This document shows positions 1 through 10,854 of a stretch of DNA of 64,000 nt, piece after piece; the stretch's first letter is position 1; every line of letters begins with the position of its first letter. The notes below the pieces were generated by a model that saw only the letters and a list, made by a program, of their open reading frames with translations, did not search any database and was not told where the DNA came from. Source of the DNA: Alentia gelatinosa (Eukaryota; Annelida; Polychaeta; Phyllodocida; Polynoidae); NCBI GenBank assembly GCA_950022655.1, contig OX465580.1, positions 125,347,016 through 125,411,015 of the forward strand, written 5' to 3'. The position numbers were made by a program, and so were the translations under genes.

Positions 1-1421
1 GATGACCCGCAACCTCTCGAGGAAGCGTGATTACCCAGACAGCGTAGCCACAGAAGGTTCCTGCAGTTCTCCTCAGAAGGGTCAGACCTGGCACAGCGGC
101 AACTCGCTGATGCGCTAGGGTGATCATCCTTGTTTGAAGGAACCTTCACTCCTGCCACTACGTCCACCCAAACTCAGCCTATGGACGTTAGTATTGATAC
201 TCTGTTGTCGGGGCCTGATCAATCCCAAGTTGATCAGATGCAGCTCCTGCATCCGAGAGTGCCTCCCCCAGTGACGCAGGTCAAGATGCCAGCAGGACCT
301 TCCCAGGTAACATTGGGCACTCAACCTGAGGAACAGGGCGGAGCTATGGGGATGGATGCCAACATCATCCCATTGGAGTCAGGTATCTTAGCTTCCACCG
401 CCAATAGTGCTGAGTCCACTACGGCCTGAGCAGAGTGCCCCGGCACTGAGGCCAGTCAGTCAAACGTTGTCGACCCTAAAGCTTCCTCTGACGAGGATGT
501 TTAGGGTAGATGACAGACGACTCGGCTGGTAGCCAGTGTACTGGGAATTTGCCATCTGGAGTTAGAACTAGCAGAGTTTACTCACTCTTCAGGGACCAAA
601 ACCAGATGGATTTGGGAAGTACCCAGGTGGGGCCTCTGTTGGGTGCAGTGAACCATCATTTGCTCCTCATGTATTAACTAACTCAGTTCTTACATGGGTA
701 ACAACCACATTAGGAATGAATTTCTCAATGGGGAGGGTGCATGGAGGCCTTTTGGCTGGAAACCTGCCTTTCATCAGCACCCACGCAGGTCGCTGGGAAG
801 GGTAGAGGGACATCCATGAGTCCACATGGATAAGCCATCCCGAGTTGGGGTTTCGGAAAGTTTGGCAAGACTTTCCAGAGGCACAACTCTGGTTTTAGGT
901 GGCTTAAGGTTCTCCCGGTAGTCAAGCCAGTAATAGGCTCCCACCATAAAAACATTCGGCCTGTGGAAAGAGGCATGGACCCGGTCCATGCACCTTACTT
1001 TGCGCCGGGCAAGGAATGCTATACCTCCCTATAGGTATCGACATGACTTGCTGGGCTTTGTCGGAACTGAGTTCGTCGACTCAACAGTGAGATAGTAGGC
1101 TTCACCCTTGTTCTGTTGGATGGTGCCGACTATTTCTACCTTGGGTCGGTGATCATAAGTTCTGAAGACAGCTGGCATTGGGGCCTTCATTGTGTTGCTT
1201 GATTCCATGCTTCTAAATGTTGTATCTTCTATATTTTATTATTCTCCATTTACAAATCCACTTTTCACTTTTTACTACGGTATCAGTGAATTCTTGTGAA
1301 TGCCAGGAAGCTAGAGAGTAGACCAAGAACAGCTGGATCTGCAATAGAAGTTTTAATGGGTTGTCCCCTAGCAGCATGATGGCTGCAATAGTTCCCCCTT
1401 AGAAAAAAGTGGGAGGGGTAG
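1..1421 (+). pseudogene. Decayed 3' interior of an LTR retrotransposon
   Basis: Assigned from position: it leads into a polypurine run at 1401-1421 (AGAAAAAAGTGGGAGGGGTA) directly before a TGT-starting sequence with LTR layout. An open frame at 130-429 (about 99 codons, Pro/Gln/Ser/Thr-rich) may be a leftover of the polyprotein tail, or chance. I see no reverse transcriptase or integrase motif, so the family (Gypsy, BEL or other) is not settled. The 5' part would lie outside the window. Confidence 0.4.
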
Positions 1422-1905
1422 TGTAGCGGGGCGGGAATCAAGCAGTGTTTCGTACGTTCTACAGAAGGTGGTGTGGAGAGTCAATCCTTACTGTGTAGTG
1501 ATTCCGGGCAATGCCGCACATGAGAGTGGCGCGGTGGGGGACGAGATTATGTAACGTTGGGTATATATACTCAGCATTCACAGTAGGTCGACAAGCTGTC
1601 CTCGCGCTTCTCTCCTCAAGAGTGGACCCTTAGACCCTCACTTTGCAGGTGGGTTCTCGTAACCTACCTGGTGGTTAGGCGCGTCTTTCAGATTAGCCTC
1701 TCCAGTGTCACTTGGCACGCCGTGCTGGGGTACTTTACTTGTGGGAGAGATTTTCCAGATCTCTCTGGGAAGTAGTTGTTAATAAACATTCCTGTTTATC
1801 AAAAGCGAACCGACCTACGTAATTGCACATAGGGTGGTATCCCGTCGGGAACTAATGTTCCGGAAGTGGATCTTCCAACCTGCTAGTCAGGTGGCGACCA
1901 CCACA
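1422..1905 (+). repeat. Probable LTR (about 480 bp)
   Basis: It begins TGTAGCGGGG immediately after a purine tract and ends near ...CCACCACA, giving TG...CA ends. Inside are a TATA box (TATATATA, 1562-1569) and, about 215 bp later, a poly(A) signal (AATAAA, 1781-1786). This is the usual U3-R-U5 layout. No second copy is in the window, so the 3' border is approximate. A TGGCGACC stretch at 1892-1899 resembles a primer-binding region, so the opposite reading (5' LTR) is not excluded. Confidence 0.55.
1562..1786 (+). promoter_or_regulatory. LTR TATA box and AATAAA signal
   Basis: TATATATA at 1562-1569 followed by AATAAA at 1781-1786. The spacing fits transcription start and cleavage signals of one LTR R region. 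Role inferred from layout only. Confidence 0.45.
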
Positions 1906-2029
1906 ATAGGGATCTTTTATTTTGATTGGTCAATGCTCAGCTCATAAATGGGCTGGTTTCAATGCTCAGCCATACCAATTGCCAGAGTTTCCACATATGA
2001 TGTTATAGTATAGCAACATAAGATCTATC

Positions 2030-2350
2030 TCACCCCTGGTACAAGTTTAGCCATAGAAATAACATTAGGAAAAAATACTCGACCATCACCCCAGTAGTGA
2101 CAATACTACCCCAACGGCCGTGGCGTAGTAAATGTGAGATGATATCATTGGATTTGCCAGGTATATTAAAACTATTCTGATATTCTGATGCTATCTAATG
2201 TCATAGAAAGGGGTGAGATAAATCCAGAACTGAACTTGAATCATAAAATAGACAATATTTCACTCGTTTGTATGTGCCGAAATCATCAGTCGGCTTTGCA
2301 TCGATGTATTGTCTATTTATATGATTCCCAATGCATTTCTATATAAATAC
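2030..2350. mobile_element. MITE, TATCTCACCCC-end group, copy 1
   Basis: Starts ATCTATCTCACCCCTGGTAC and has the mirrored GGGGTGAGATAAAT at 2211-2224, then a hairpin-core arm to about 2350 (CAGTCGGCTTTGCATCG). A second copy with the same internal order (TACAAGTTTAGCCATA, GGCGTAGT, ATCATAAAATA.ACAATATT) lies at 56755-57090. No coding capacity. Confidence 0.6.
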
Positions 2351-2689
2351 TCCATAAAAGAGGCTACTTGGAATGATGCTCTTGCCATAAGATGACACAA
2401 TGCTGAGGATAATTCCATTTACATTTGAGGTCTTTGTCATGAATACAACAGATCAGATGATAATAGCCTGTGGTAGTTTTTTTTCTTTGGTTAAGTTTTT
2501 TTTATTACCAAATTCTGGTTTCCCAGTTCTTCCATTTGACAACATAAGACTCCCTGTACATTCGTAATCTGACACAGTACCTATTCCACTAATACAGTGT
2601 CTTTTATGATTCGCGTAAATGCAGACGCTGTCTCCAGTTGCTGAACTTCCCGATCTAGGCTGTCCCATATTTTAATCCCCCGATACATA

Positions 2690-3880
2690 GGTGACTTGGC
2701 ATAACTAGATGTTTTGTGTTAATGAGTTATAAAGAATTTCTGGTTAGCTCTCCTTGTTCTATAGAGTTGCTGGTCTATCAGGTCATTTCTATGAGACAGC
2801 TTATACATTATTTTAGCTAGCTTCACATATCAACGTTGTTCTAGGTCCTCGACTGCCAGTGATCTGTGCAACTCGCTTAACGTTTGCTTATGCTGGAAGT
2901 ATCCCTGGATGACTTGCAACCCCCTGTTCTGTGCTCGTTGTAGAGCTTTCAGATCTTTTACCCTTGCCCCATCATAGATGAAGCTACCATATTCGAATAT
3001 GGGGCGAATACAAGTGCAGTATATTTGTCGAGACACCTCCTTACTTACCGACGATTTTTGAGAGACGGAATATCCTACTATGAACTGATTTCAGCATTTT
3101 TTTAATATGCAGACTAAAGTCTAGGTTGCAATCTATGGTGATTCCCAGATAGCGGTAATGTGAATTAGTTTGTAACTGACTATTTCCACAATAAATGTTC
3201 ATGTCTGGCAGGTATTTCTTCTGCACGTTCGAGGCAAACCAACATGTACTCGTTTTTCGGCATTTAAGCATAGTCCATTTACGCTGCACCATTGATATAT
3301 TAGGGCAGTCGCTGCCTCTAATCTATCACGTGCCAGTCTCGGGGTGGTATCCCTTGTGTAGATCACAAGGTCATCAGCATACTGCAGAATACCCAAAGCA
3401 TTAATACGATCACATATGTCGTTGACAAATACAAGACAAAGTAAAGGGCCAAGAACGGAACCCTGGGGGACGCCTGTGGAGACATTCATCCTATCCAACA
3501 AAACACCATTAGCCAGTGTCCTCTGTTATCTGCCCGCTAAGTAGTTTGTTAACCAGCTGATGAAGTTCCGAGGAACAGCTGCCATTCGTTCTGATTTCAC
3601 AAGTAAGAGGCTATGTGGCACAGAGTCAGATATCATAAAAAAAAACTGCTGTTACTTCTGATTTATCTCTACCAACTTAGAGGTCCTGCACTAGTTTAAA
3701 AATAGCATATTCGGTGCCACGACCAGGGTGAAAGCCGTATTGCGTATCCACTAAGTAATCATTTGAGTCTAACCAATCATACAACCTGTTGTGCATTAGC
3801 TTCTCTATAATTTTGGATGGAGCAGGTAACAGAGTAATAGGCCTCCAGTTTGTTAGTTTCATGGTGTTCCAGCTAATTTA
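2690..3880 (-). pseudogene. LINE reverse transcriptase fragment (CR1/Jockey type), broken
   Basis: Read on the minus strand, the frames carry RT blocks in the right order: NWRPITLLPAPSKIIEKL (fingers, about 3860-3790), QYGFHPGRGTEYA (about 3745), STGVPQGSVLGPLL (about 3485), QYADDLVIYTRD (catalytic YADD, about 3380), then a C-terminal RPIFEYGSFIYDG...LQRAQNR block (about 3000-2920). Several stops and frame changes split it into separate frames of 60-100 codons, so it is dead. The endonuclease half is missing, as in 5'-truncated LINEs. The exact clade is not settled by eye. Confidence 0.8.
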
Positions 3881-4200
3881 TTACCCACCTATATGAGTCT
3901 CCAATGCTAAGCCTATGGAGCTTACAGATTGCTACTGAGTAGAATATGGACCTCCTGAATCTCCTGGAGAATATGGCTTTTTCGGCCACCTGACAGGCAT
4001 TATTGGAACTAATTCATATAAACAAAGCACAGCACTTGGGTAGGATTTTTAATCATTTACAAGATTTTTTCCCTAATAATTACTCAAAAGGTGAGTAATA
4101 AATACAACATTACCATGATTTCGATCGGAGTGGCCATATTCTCCTAGTAGTTGACACTACCTAATACGAAATTCCTTTCTTTCATCAGGCAGAGGGTACT
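3868..4200. mobile_element. Repeat family with TTTATTACCCACCT ends, copy 1
   Basis: AATTTATTACCCACCTATAT near 3877, with a mirrored GGTGAGTAATAAATAC at 4090-4105 and an internal CTCCTAGTAGTTGAC segment. Relatives lie at 7945-8215, 19380-19480 and 38820-39390. Non-coding; abuts the LINE remnant. Mobility class unknown. Confidence 0.55.
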
Positions 4201-4254
4201 GGCCACTCAGAGCCATGCTATTTTAGACCCTTACAGACTGTAAACCCTGGACGG

Positions 4255-4650
4255 CCCGGTCTGTAAACGGACTAGCACACACCTACCATAGTATACTAGG
4301 AGCAAATAGAATGTTCATCATTGATAAATGAGCGTTGATTATATAAAAGAATAACAATTAAAAGGTTTGGATTATGTTGAGTCTATGGATTGTTCTCTGT
4401 AACCCACTTACATTCAGTCAACTTTCCCTTTCTACAACCGCCTGAGTCTATGATCATACAAAGCACGTAGTAGGTCAATGAGATATTTCGGTCTCGGTTG
4501 ATTGGTCATGGTCAGCTGGGCATGCCTCTTAGACCCTCAGACACTGGCACTGTGCTTCTTTTACAATATGACAATGAGGAGCACACAGATAGTGAAGGAA
4601 TAGGTTTTGAGGTTTTACTGCCACTCGTTGTCTAAAAGTACAGCCAATAG
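4255..4650 (-). mobile_element. Helitron-like non-autonomous element, 3' end at 4296
   Basis: On the minus strand an imperfect hairpin around 4310-4335 (ATCAATGATGA) is followed by a spacer ending TTTGCTCCTAG, with T as the next base (CTAG at 4296-4299). The body towards 4650 shares GGTCAGCTGGGCAT and GACACTGGCAC with 53210-53400 and with 21230-21320. No ORF. Its distal end is not defined. Confidence 0.45.
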
Positions 4651-5830
4651 AAATCCTCAAAATTGATCATCTGAAAAGCTAAACCAAAATGGCTACTATA
4701 GAGTGACAAGTTTAGTGTACCTGAATGGAATCTATTCAGAGATATTTCAGTTAGAAATAATTCCCGAATTTGAAGAATGAGGTGCTTATTTCCGAGTGAA
4801 ATATTGAGGAATAGATGGATGTCTCTTTATTACTATGCCATTTTACAACTGACTGTTTCATGATCTCAACCTACAGTAAGGCATGTATGAATACCCGAAC
4901 ATTCACCTTGATCAATAGTTCACTGGTGATCCGCTTAGTGGCGCCTCCGCGATGACGTCAGAACGTCGTTATGGAGAGTGATAGCAGGGGTTGTAGCAGA
5001 GATTAGTATCACAAGTGCCCCGAAAGACTGCTGGGAGAGTGAGGGGTAGTATTGACGTCACACAGTGTATGTGAGGTGCGTTTTTTTCATATATTCTAAA
5101 GTCATAATGTCCTTATTGGGTATGTATTTATAATGCTTCCTGTTTGTTTATTTTACGTCGATGTCGGGTGCGTGTCTAGTGCTGGGCAATCTGAAAATAT
5201 ACTTCTGAATAAGGGAAATGTCAGCCATTTTGTTTGTTTATATTTTGCTCCTAGTGTCAACAAGTCACATGGTACGGTTGGTAGTATTAATATTTTTTAC
5301 GCCACGGTGCGGCCAAATGGAATTTTTTCTGCTATTGCTTATAAATGAGACATTCGTGCACCGGTATATAGTAATATGAGAAAACGTCGTTACTGAGCCC
5401 CTACGGATGGCTGTTCGAGGTCATTTGACAAAAGAAATATGGCCCGACACCGTATGCGAGAACCACCATTTTGTTTGTTTTTGACACTGTTGCTCTACAT
5501 GCTTGTCAGAAATTGTGTAGTTTTAACAATTAACATCTTATAGAAATGGTGGATGTTGGTAGCAGAATGTGAAACAGAGGGAAGCTTCTAGAGCGCCCGT
5601 CTGTATAAGGGCATGACTGGTCATGTGACCAGGTGATGTAAGCAACGTAGGAGTACACCTTCGCTGCAGCTGCCAGAGGCAGCACTGAGGTACGAGGAGT
5701 AAGAGCTAGTTGAGCAAAAGACTTGCTCCCGCTGGAGTAAGGTTAGGCGCCAGAGGCTTCATCCTGTGAGGAGTGAAGTCGCCTACATTCAATGTGTGCA
5801 CTGTGAGTTACCTACAGACCGACGTGTGAG
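4650..5830. other. Non-coding stretch with no supported gene
   Basis: A Helitron-like end (TTTGCTCCTAG, then T) lies at 5244-5254. A CRE-like TGACGTCA is at 4954-4961. The part from about 5580 to 5830 is more GC-rich and may belong to the repeat at 5830-6303. I see no splice-supported exon. Confidence 0.5.
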
Positions 5831-6303
5831 TAACTGGCTCTCAATAGAGAGAACACAGAACATGTGGACTGAGTTTTAACATCCAATCCATGAGCACTAG
5901 GATACACAACTCTATTCAGCAAAACAGGAACTGAAGCAAACAACTGTAAGAATGATATGCTTTAGGAAGACTGAAGGAAACAGAACATTTATGGATATTA
6001 AGCTAAAAGTTTATTATACAGTTGGTACAACATAGTCGACGAGACTATAACATCACATTGGATAATACTGCCTGTAATTGTATAACACAGATTGCTCTCA
6101 GGAGATTAAAGTGACTAACTTGACTTGCAGTGTTCGCCTTTCCTCCTCTCAGGTCATCGAGATATGAGGTCACTGTGTCTCAGTGACTCCGTTAAGCAAG
6201 TAGTTCTACCCCCTGAATTAGTCTACAGATGCAGGAAGACAGAAGACGATTATGAGCTAGCTACCTAAGCAGCTACTAAAGGGTCACTAACTACATCCCC
6301 ACA
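5830..6303 (-). repeat. Dispersed repeat, copy A (inverted relative to 17060-17560)
   Basis: Its reverse complement matches 17060-17560 through a chain of blocks: GTGGGG(A/G)TGTA(G/A)TTAG, GGTAGCTAGCTCAT.ATC, GTGACCTCA(C/T)ATCT, CTCCTGAGAGCAATCTGT, ATAATAAA.TTT(C/T)AGCTTA. The AATAAA hints at an LTR or a retroposed 3' end. The repeat stops about 7 bp from the transporter stop codon, so it supplies the 3' UTR of that gene. Confidence 0.7.
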
Positions 6304-6309
6304 ATCTTT

Positions 6310-6479
6310 TTAGCAAGCCGTGCCATACTTGGTCACTTGTTGAGTCTGGTAATTGGCACCATAATTGCACCGTCCACAGTTACATATTGCGGGGATCATG
6401 AGGAGTCCAGACAGGATGAAGAGAATGCCGGCCACATAGAAGGACGATGCATACAGGTTGGTCATGTTGTAGAGCCAGG
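6310..6479 (-). CDS. Monocarboxylate transporter, exon 4 (terminal)
   Basis: Last coding exon, 170 nt, opened by the acceptor TCTTCAATCCAG at 6480 and closed by TAA at 6312-6310. Two bases complete the codon split by exon 3, then 55 codons follow. The exon encodes TM12 (SSFYVAGILFILSGLLMIP) and a short cytoplasmic tail rich in Cys, Asn and Gln (CNCGRCNYG...KYGTAC). Acceptor phase and hydrophobicity both fit the SLC16 C-terminus. No basigin-binding or sorting motif is evident. The dispersed repeat at 5830-6303 begins just past the stop. Confidence 0.9.
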
Positions 6480-8346
6480 CTGGATTGAAGAGTCATAACA
6501 TTAGTGATTGTGACAAAGATTTGTAATGACATCATACATAGAAATACATTATTAAAATGAAGCAAATAACTGGAGGTTACTGTCCTTATTGCTTATTCTA
6601 CTATGAGTTTCTCAAAAAGTCATTGGTTCCCGATTCCCCTGTGTGGGAGATGGTGGATCATTGTCTCCACCCTGGGGAAAACTGCCATAAAACACATACG
6701 CGCCACCTGCAGGCACCACCCCACACCACACTATCCCATCCACTATCACCCTGAATTCATTTTTCAAGTATCTTGTAACATATCTCATTTTCATCCACTA
6801 TTCTATATTTGCCATATCTTAATCATAATTTGATAGATGTATTGTTCTTCCACTCCTGCCATACTGGTTTTCCTTTCAGGGGTTACAGACAACCTTTTGG
6901 AGGAATTCAACCTTCTTGATGGGAATCGGGATTGTTTCTTTGCAAACCTCTCCACAACACAAACTACAGCAGATCATACTTATTACCTTCTCTGTGCAGT
7001 GAATAATAATGAATCTAGAATAACAACATTCTCAGATAGGTTAAAAGCATTAGCCATTAGAAATCTAAACTTTCTAATCCATAAGCTCCAAAAGATTGGT
7101 ATCTTAAATAAAATTGAATGATCACTTTACCAAACTACACTCCATTTGTTTGCATTTTATTTTCTAAGGAATATGACGTAATAGAGATATGTGGAGCAGA
7201 TCATACAACATGAAATGTTCTTTCATAAAATTAAGGTAAATACTACTGCACTTTGCCTGCTGAGACTGGATAACGAAACCATAGGAGAATATAGAGTGTA
7301 ATAACACTCGCTACACACCCCCTCCAACGTGAACACATCAGAGAAGCTACTCAGGTTGACATTGTTCAACAAGAGAAAGCACATACAAAGAGCCTGACAG
7401 TGACACTGTCAATCCATTACAGAACACCGGCTGAAGACACTCAGCAAGGTATAACATACACTTACTGTGGGTTTCCTCCATGTTCTGAACAAACTTGGCA
7501 CCTGGGTTTTGACCAGAAACCCTGGATACAGAGTTTTTTCTGGTTAGAAAACTCACTGGGAACTGTGTGGACATAGCACCCAAAAAAGGCCGACAGCAGC
7601 GAGCGATGTGTACACATCGAACGCAACCGGCTATAAAAGCAACAACAGGGTCATATGACAGTCATGTGACTCACGGACCAATCAGATGCACCAAAACTGG
7701 ATATGCAGATGAAGCTGCGGTAACCTCCGCGGCCCACTTCCCCCTTCTCTCTATTCTGTGGTCGCAACGCCATGGGAAAGGAGCTTTTATAAGCTAAGCC
7801 TCATGACAAAACATAAATACTATCAAAGGTTTCTGTTGTAAATGCCTTACATTTTCAATGTCAACATAGTGGACAACATTAACAAGGAGACCAACTGCCC
7901 ACTAAAGTGAATCTTCTACTAATCAAGCAGACCACTACATCAAGTTTCTATTATTTATTACCCACCTAATACAGAGTCTCCATAGGAAATGTATAGAGTA
8001 CTTGGAATCGGCTACCCGAAGATTTTCTGTCATGTCATAATCTCCTGCAGGAGATTCCGGAAAAATAGACCTGTCCATAATGAGGACGAAAAATCATATA
8101 TTTCATAGTTGCTGATGTAATATCTACGCTAATCCTGCGGATATTACTATGCATCAACTACTCAGAGATTATGGCCACTTATACACAAAACCAGTCATTA
8201 TTGTGTATATCTTATCTTACATATATTTAATGAGTATTTCGACCCACAGTCACAGTATAAGTTATGATGGGCAGCAATAGCCACTTGTGCAATTTGGTTC
8301 TGAGATTCAGCCCTTTTAGGATGAGTGTATACACATATTTCCTCAC
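6480..8346 (-). other. Transporter intron 3
   Basis: Bounded by donor CAG/GTGAGG at 8346 and acceptor CAG at 6480. It holds a MITE-like repeat at 7945-8215 and otherwise unannotated AT-rich DNA. Open frames inside (6557-7121 plus, 7347-7797 both strands) show no family motif or splice support. Confidence 0.75.
7945..8215. mobile_element. Repeat family with TTTATTACCCACCT ends, copy 2 (in intron 3)
   Basis: Shares TTTATTACCCACC, GAGTCTCCATAGGAAATG, AATCTCCTGCAGGA.ATTCCGG and ACAAAACCAGTCATTATTGT with 38820-39390. The copy includes the hairpin GTAATATC...GGATATTAC around 8118-8146. Confidence 0.65.
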
Positions 8347-9877
8347 CTGCAAGGGGGGCTCCAAAGGCAATACCAGGAACACAGAAGAAACAGACTATGC
8401 CATAGGCAGTACCATCTTGACCATTTGGAACACAGTCCTTCACTATTGGAAAGCAGAAGGCATAGTAGGGAGACAACATTATGGCAAATGTCATGGCATA
8501 CACATACATGAGACTCAACCCATGAACGAATGGTAGAAACACAGTCAGCAATCCAATGATGATTGCACTTCCTATGACCAGGATAGTGAGGTTTACTTTG
8601 GACACCTCAGCCCCAAAACCTATCAAAGCCCTTGAGATGGTTGAACTAATGCCGATGGCCATATACAAGTAGACAACATCTCCTTTAGTGTAGCCAAGAG
8701 TCAGGATGTACTGACCTAAGTGTGTGTATACTAGGACAGTCGGAAAATGTAACAACATAGAATGCAGACAAAGGCAGGAAAATGGAACATTCCTTATTAA
8801 TAGCATTGTATCTTTTATCTTTTTCCTTAGCCTTGACTCTGAATATCCATTTGTAATGCTATGCAGTGAGACATCTTTATACTGCTTATTTTCTGATAGT
8901 CCTTCCTCCCCATGATTCAGAATACTGTCCTTTGTGTCGTCACCGGCCACAGATTGTATATGGTTCATATCATCACCAGAGCTTCTCCTTATCTCTTTCT
9001 CTCCTGTACCACTGTAAAATAATTCTCTCAGGTCCTCATCAGACGATACCTGTTTCTTTTTTAAATGACTTGACAAGTCCTCTTTTTGTTCTGCAGCAAT
9101 GCACATTACCTCTTTCTGTTCTGTTTCATCGTAAAAATCCTCTTTCTGATCCACATCACTGGGTAATACTTCTTTTTTATCTACATCACTGCATGATACT
9201 TCTTTTTGTTCCACATCATTGGAGAGTACTTCTCTCTGTTCTGAATCAGTTGGCCATCCCTCTTTAAGTTTTGTATTACTACATGATACCTCTTTCTGTT
9301 CCACATCACTGGACAATACCTCTTTATGTTCTGTATCACTGAGCAGTTCCTTTTTCTTTTCCATATCACTGAACAGTTTTTCTTTCTGTTCCGTATCTCT
9401 TGACAGTTCCTGTTTATGTTCTGTATCTTTGAACAGTGGCTCTTTCTGATCTGTATTTCTTAACAATTCCTCTTTCTCTTCCCCATCATTGGACTCCTTT
9501 TGTTCCACATCAATAGATGATACTATTCTCTGCTCAGCTTCATTGGACAATGCCTCTTTCTTTTCTGAACTGCTGAACATGATTTTAGGGCTCACTGGCT
9601 TGAGAGGTACAGGTCTATAGATGCAGCAGAAAATTATGACATGTGCATAGATCCCACCCACTAGGAGAAGTGCCCCCCTCCAGCCATATTCGTCTTCCAG
9701 GTGTGTAATGATCAGTGGTAAGACAAATGACCCAACACCAAGACCACACGCAGTGAGGCCCACGGCCGTTTTCATGTACTTCTCAAAATATTTGCCTATG
9801 ATTGATGTACTAGGATTGTAGACCATGCCAAATCCAATCCCTGTCAACAGGCTGTAGGTGATGTAGAGGTGGTAGAC
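8347..9877 (-). CDS. SLC16-type monocarboxylate transporter, exon 3 (core of the gene)
   Basis: SLC16 members move monocarboxylates or related small solutes across membranes with 12 TM helices. The spliced model (196+107+1531+170 nt) gives 667 aa, longer than the usual ~430-560. This exon, residues 102-612, holds TM4-TM6 and the family motif YFEKYMKTAVGLTACGLGVG (about 130-149; family pattern YFxKRRxLAxGxAxAG). A large charged cytoplasmic loop follows (about 190-460), then TM7-TM11. An Arg in TM8 (SSTISRALIGFG) is where the family keeps its substrate-site Arg. The loop is swollen by QKE repeats. Exon ends are CAG/GTC (acceptor, 9878) and GCAG/GTGAGG (donor, 8346). Substrate and subfamily cannot be called. 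Confidence 0.93.
9060..9510 (-). repeat. In-frame 30-bp tandem repeat inside the transporter loop
   Basis: About fifteen 30-bp units encode 10-residue units of the type SDVEQKEVLS (residues about 222-371). The period keeps the frame open. The units are strongly acidic and basic, predicted cytosolic between TM6 and TM7, and have diverged individually. Confidence 0.9.
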
Positions 9878-10420
9878 CTGACCAAAAAAAATTGAGTCAT
9901 TCTTTAATTGATTGATGTTGTGTCATGCCATAGCACAATGTTATAATTCATTATCAAATCATATTATGCATGTCTCTGATGCTCTAAAACCACCTCATTT
10001 GAATTTATGTTCAGACGTGATAACGATATATTGCACAGTAGTAGTAATTGAAACCCAAACCAAATTTTAATGTCTTTCTTCACCGAGCTTCAGGCTGCTT
10101 GTTAAATTTCTCTGAAAGTACTGTTTGTTTTGTTTTGGGTGTATTTTTTATTTGAAATGATTTGCATACAAAATGTTGCAGTCTTCTACCATCCATTTTG
10201 GCATACCAATCTTACCTTATTCAGTTCAAAAATCCTTTGAATATCAATATACAAATCTATATATAATATAAAAAAACAAACATAGTACACCAAATTACAA
10301 TAACACAGCCTAGAGCCAATGTATCAACCTTCAATAGCTCTTTGCCAAGTATGATGGATATAATACACTTCTTGATCTGCTTCACTTTGCCTTCCTACCA
10401 AATAGAGTTATTTTCATAAA
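9878..10420 (-). other. Start of transporter intron 2, no gene seen
   Basis: AT-rich intron sequence between the exon 3 acceptor and the retroelement cluster at 10420-14310. No motif recognised. Confidence 0.6.
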
Positions 10421-10650
10421 GTCATCTTAGTCTGGAATGAACGTCCAGAAGGAACATTAGGAACTCTTTTTCAACAAGCTTGCAGATATGATAACTCATT
10501 CTCAATGGGTGATAAACAGATAAATATGAGGTTGGGAAATTTCTTTCAGTTGTCTGGTGGATTTTCACTGTCCTAGAGGGGTGTGGGAAGTCATTCCGAG
10601 TGGAACATTGAATCTCTTCCAATGAATGATTTCCAAGAATAGAGATATAT
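10420..10650 (-). repeat. Inverted fragment related to 14040-14170
   Basis: Its reverse complement shares TTCCACTCGGAA.GACTTCC, CACACCCC and CAGACAAC.GAAAGAAATTT with 14050-14140. The two pieces flank the gag/Penelope block in opposite orientation. Penelope elements commonly carry direct and inverted terminal fragments, which fits, but the pieces are short. Confidence 0.6.
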
Positions 10651-10854
10651 CCACGCATGCGAAATATATCCTTCTATTCGGCGGTATTGGTATTTAAAAT
10701 GGCAATGGGAAATGTCAATGAACATTCAAGTCAGAGATGTGGGTTTTTTTCAGTTTTTACTTATATTCCCTGTGTGGGTATCACTGAGCATGAAACCTGC
10801 GTGAGATACTGCCGTTCTGAAGACCATAGGAAAAAGTAGTTGTCAATGTTCCGA

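Noticed and set aside
8866..9449. Plus-strand frames of 133 and 76 codons
   Set aside because: Antisense shadows of the transporter loop repeat on minus, which has TM helices, motifs and matching splice phases.
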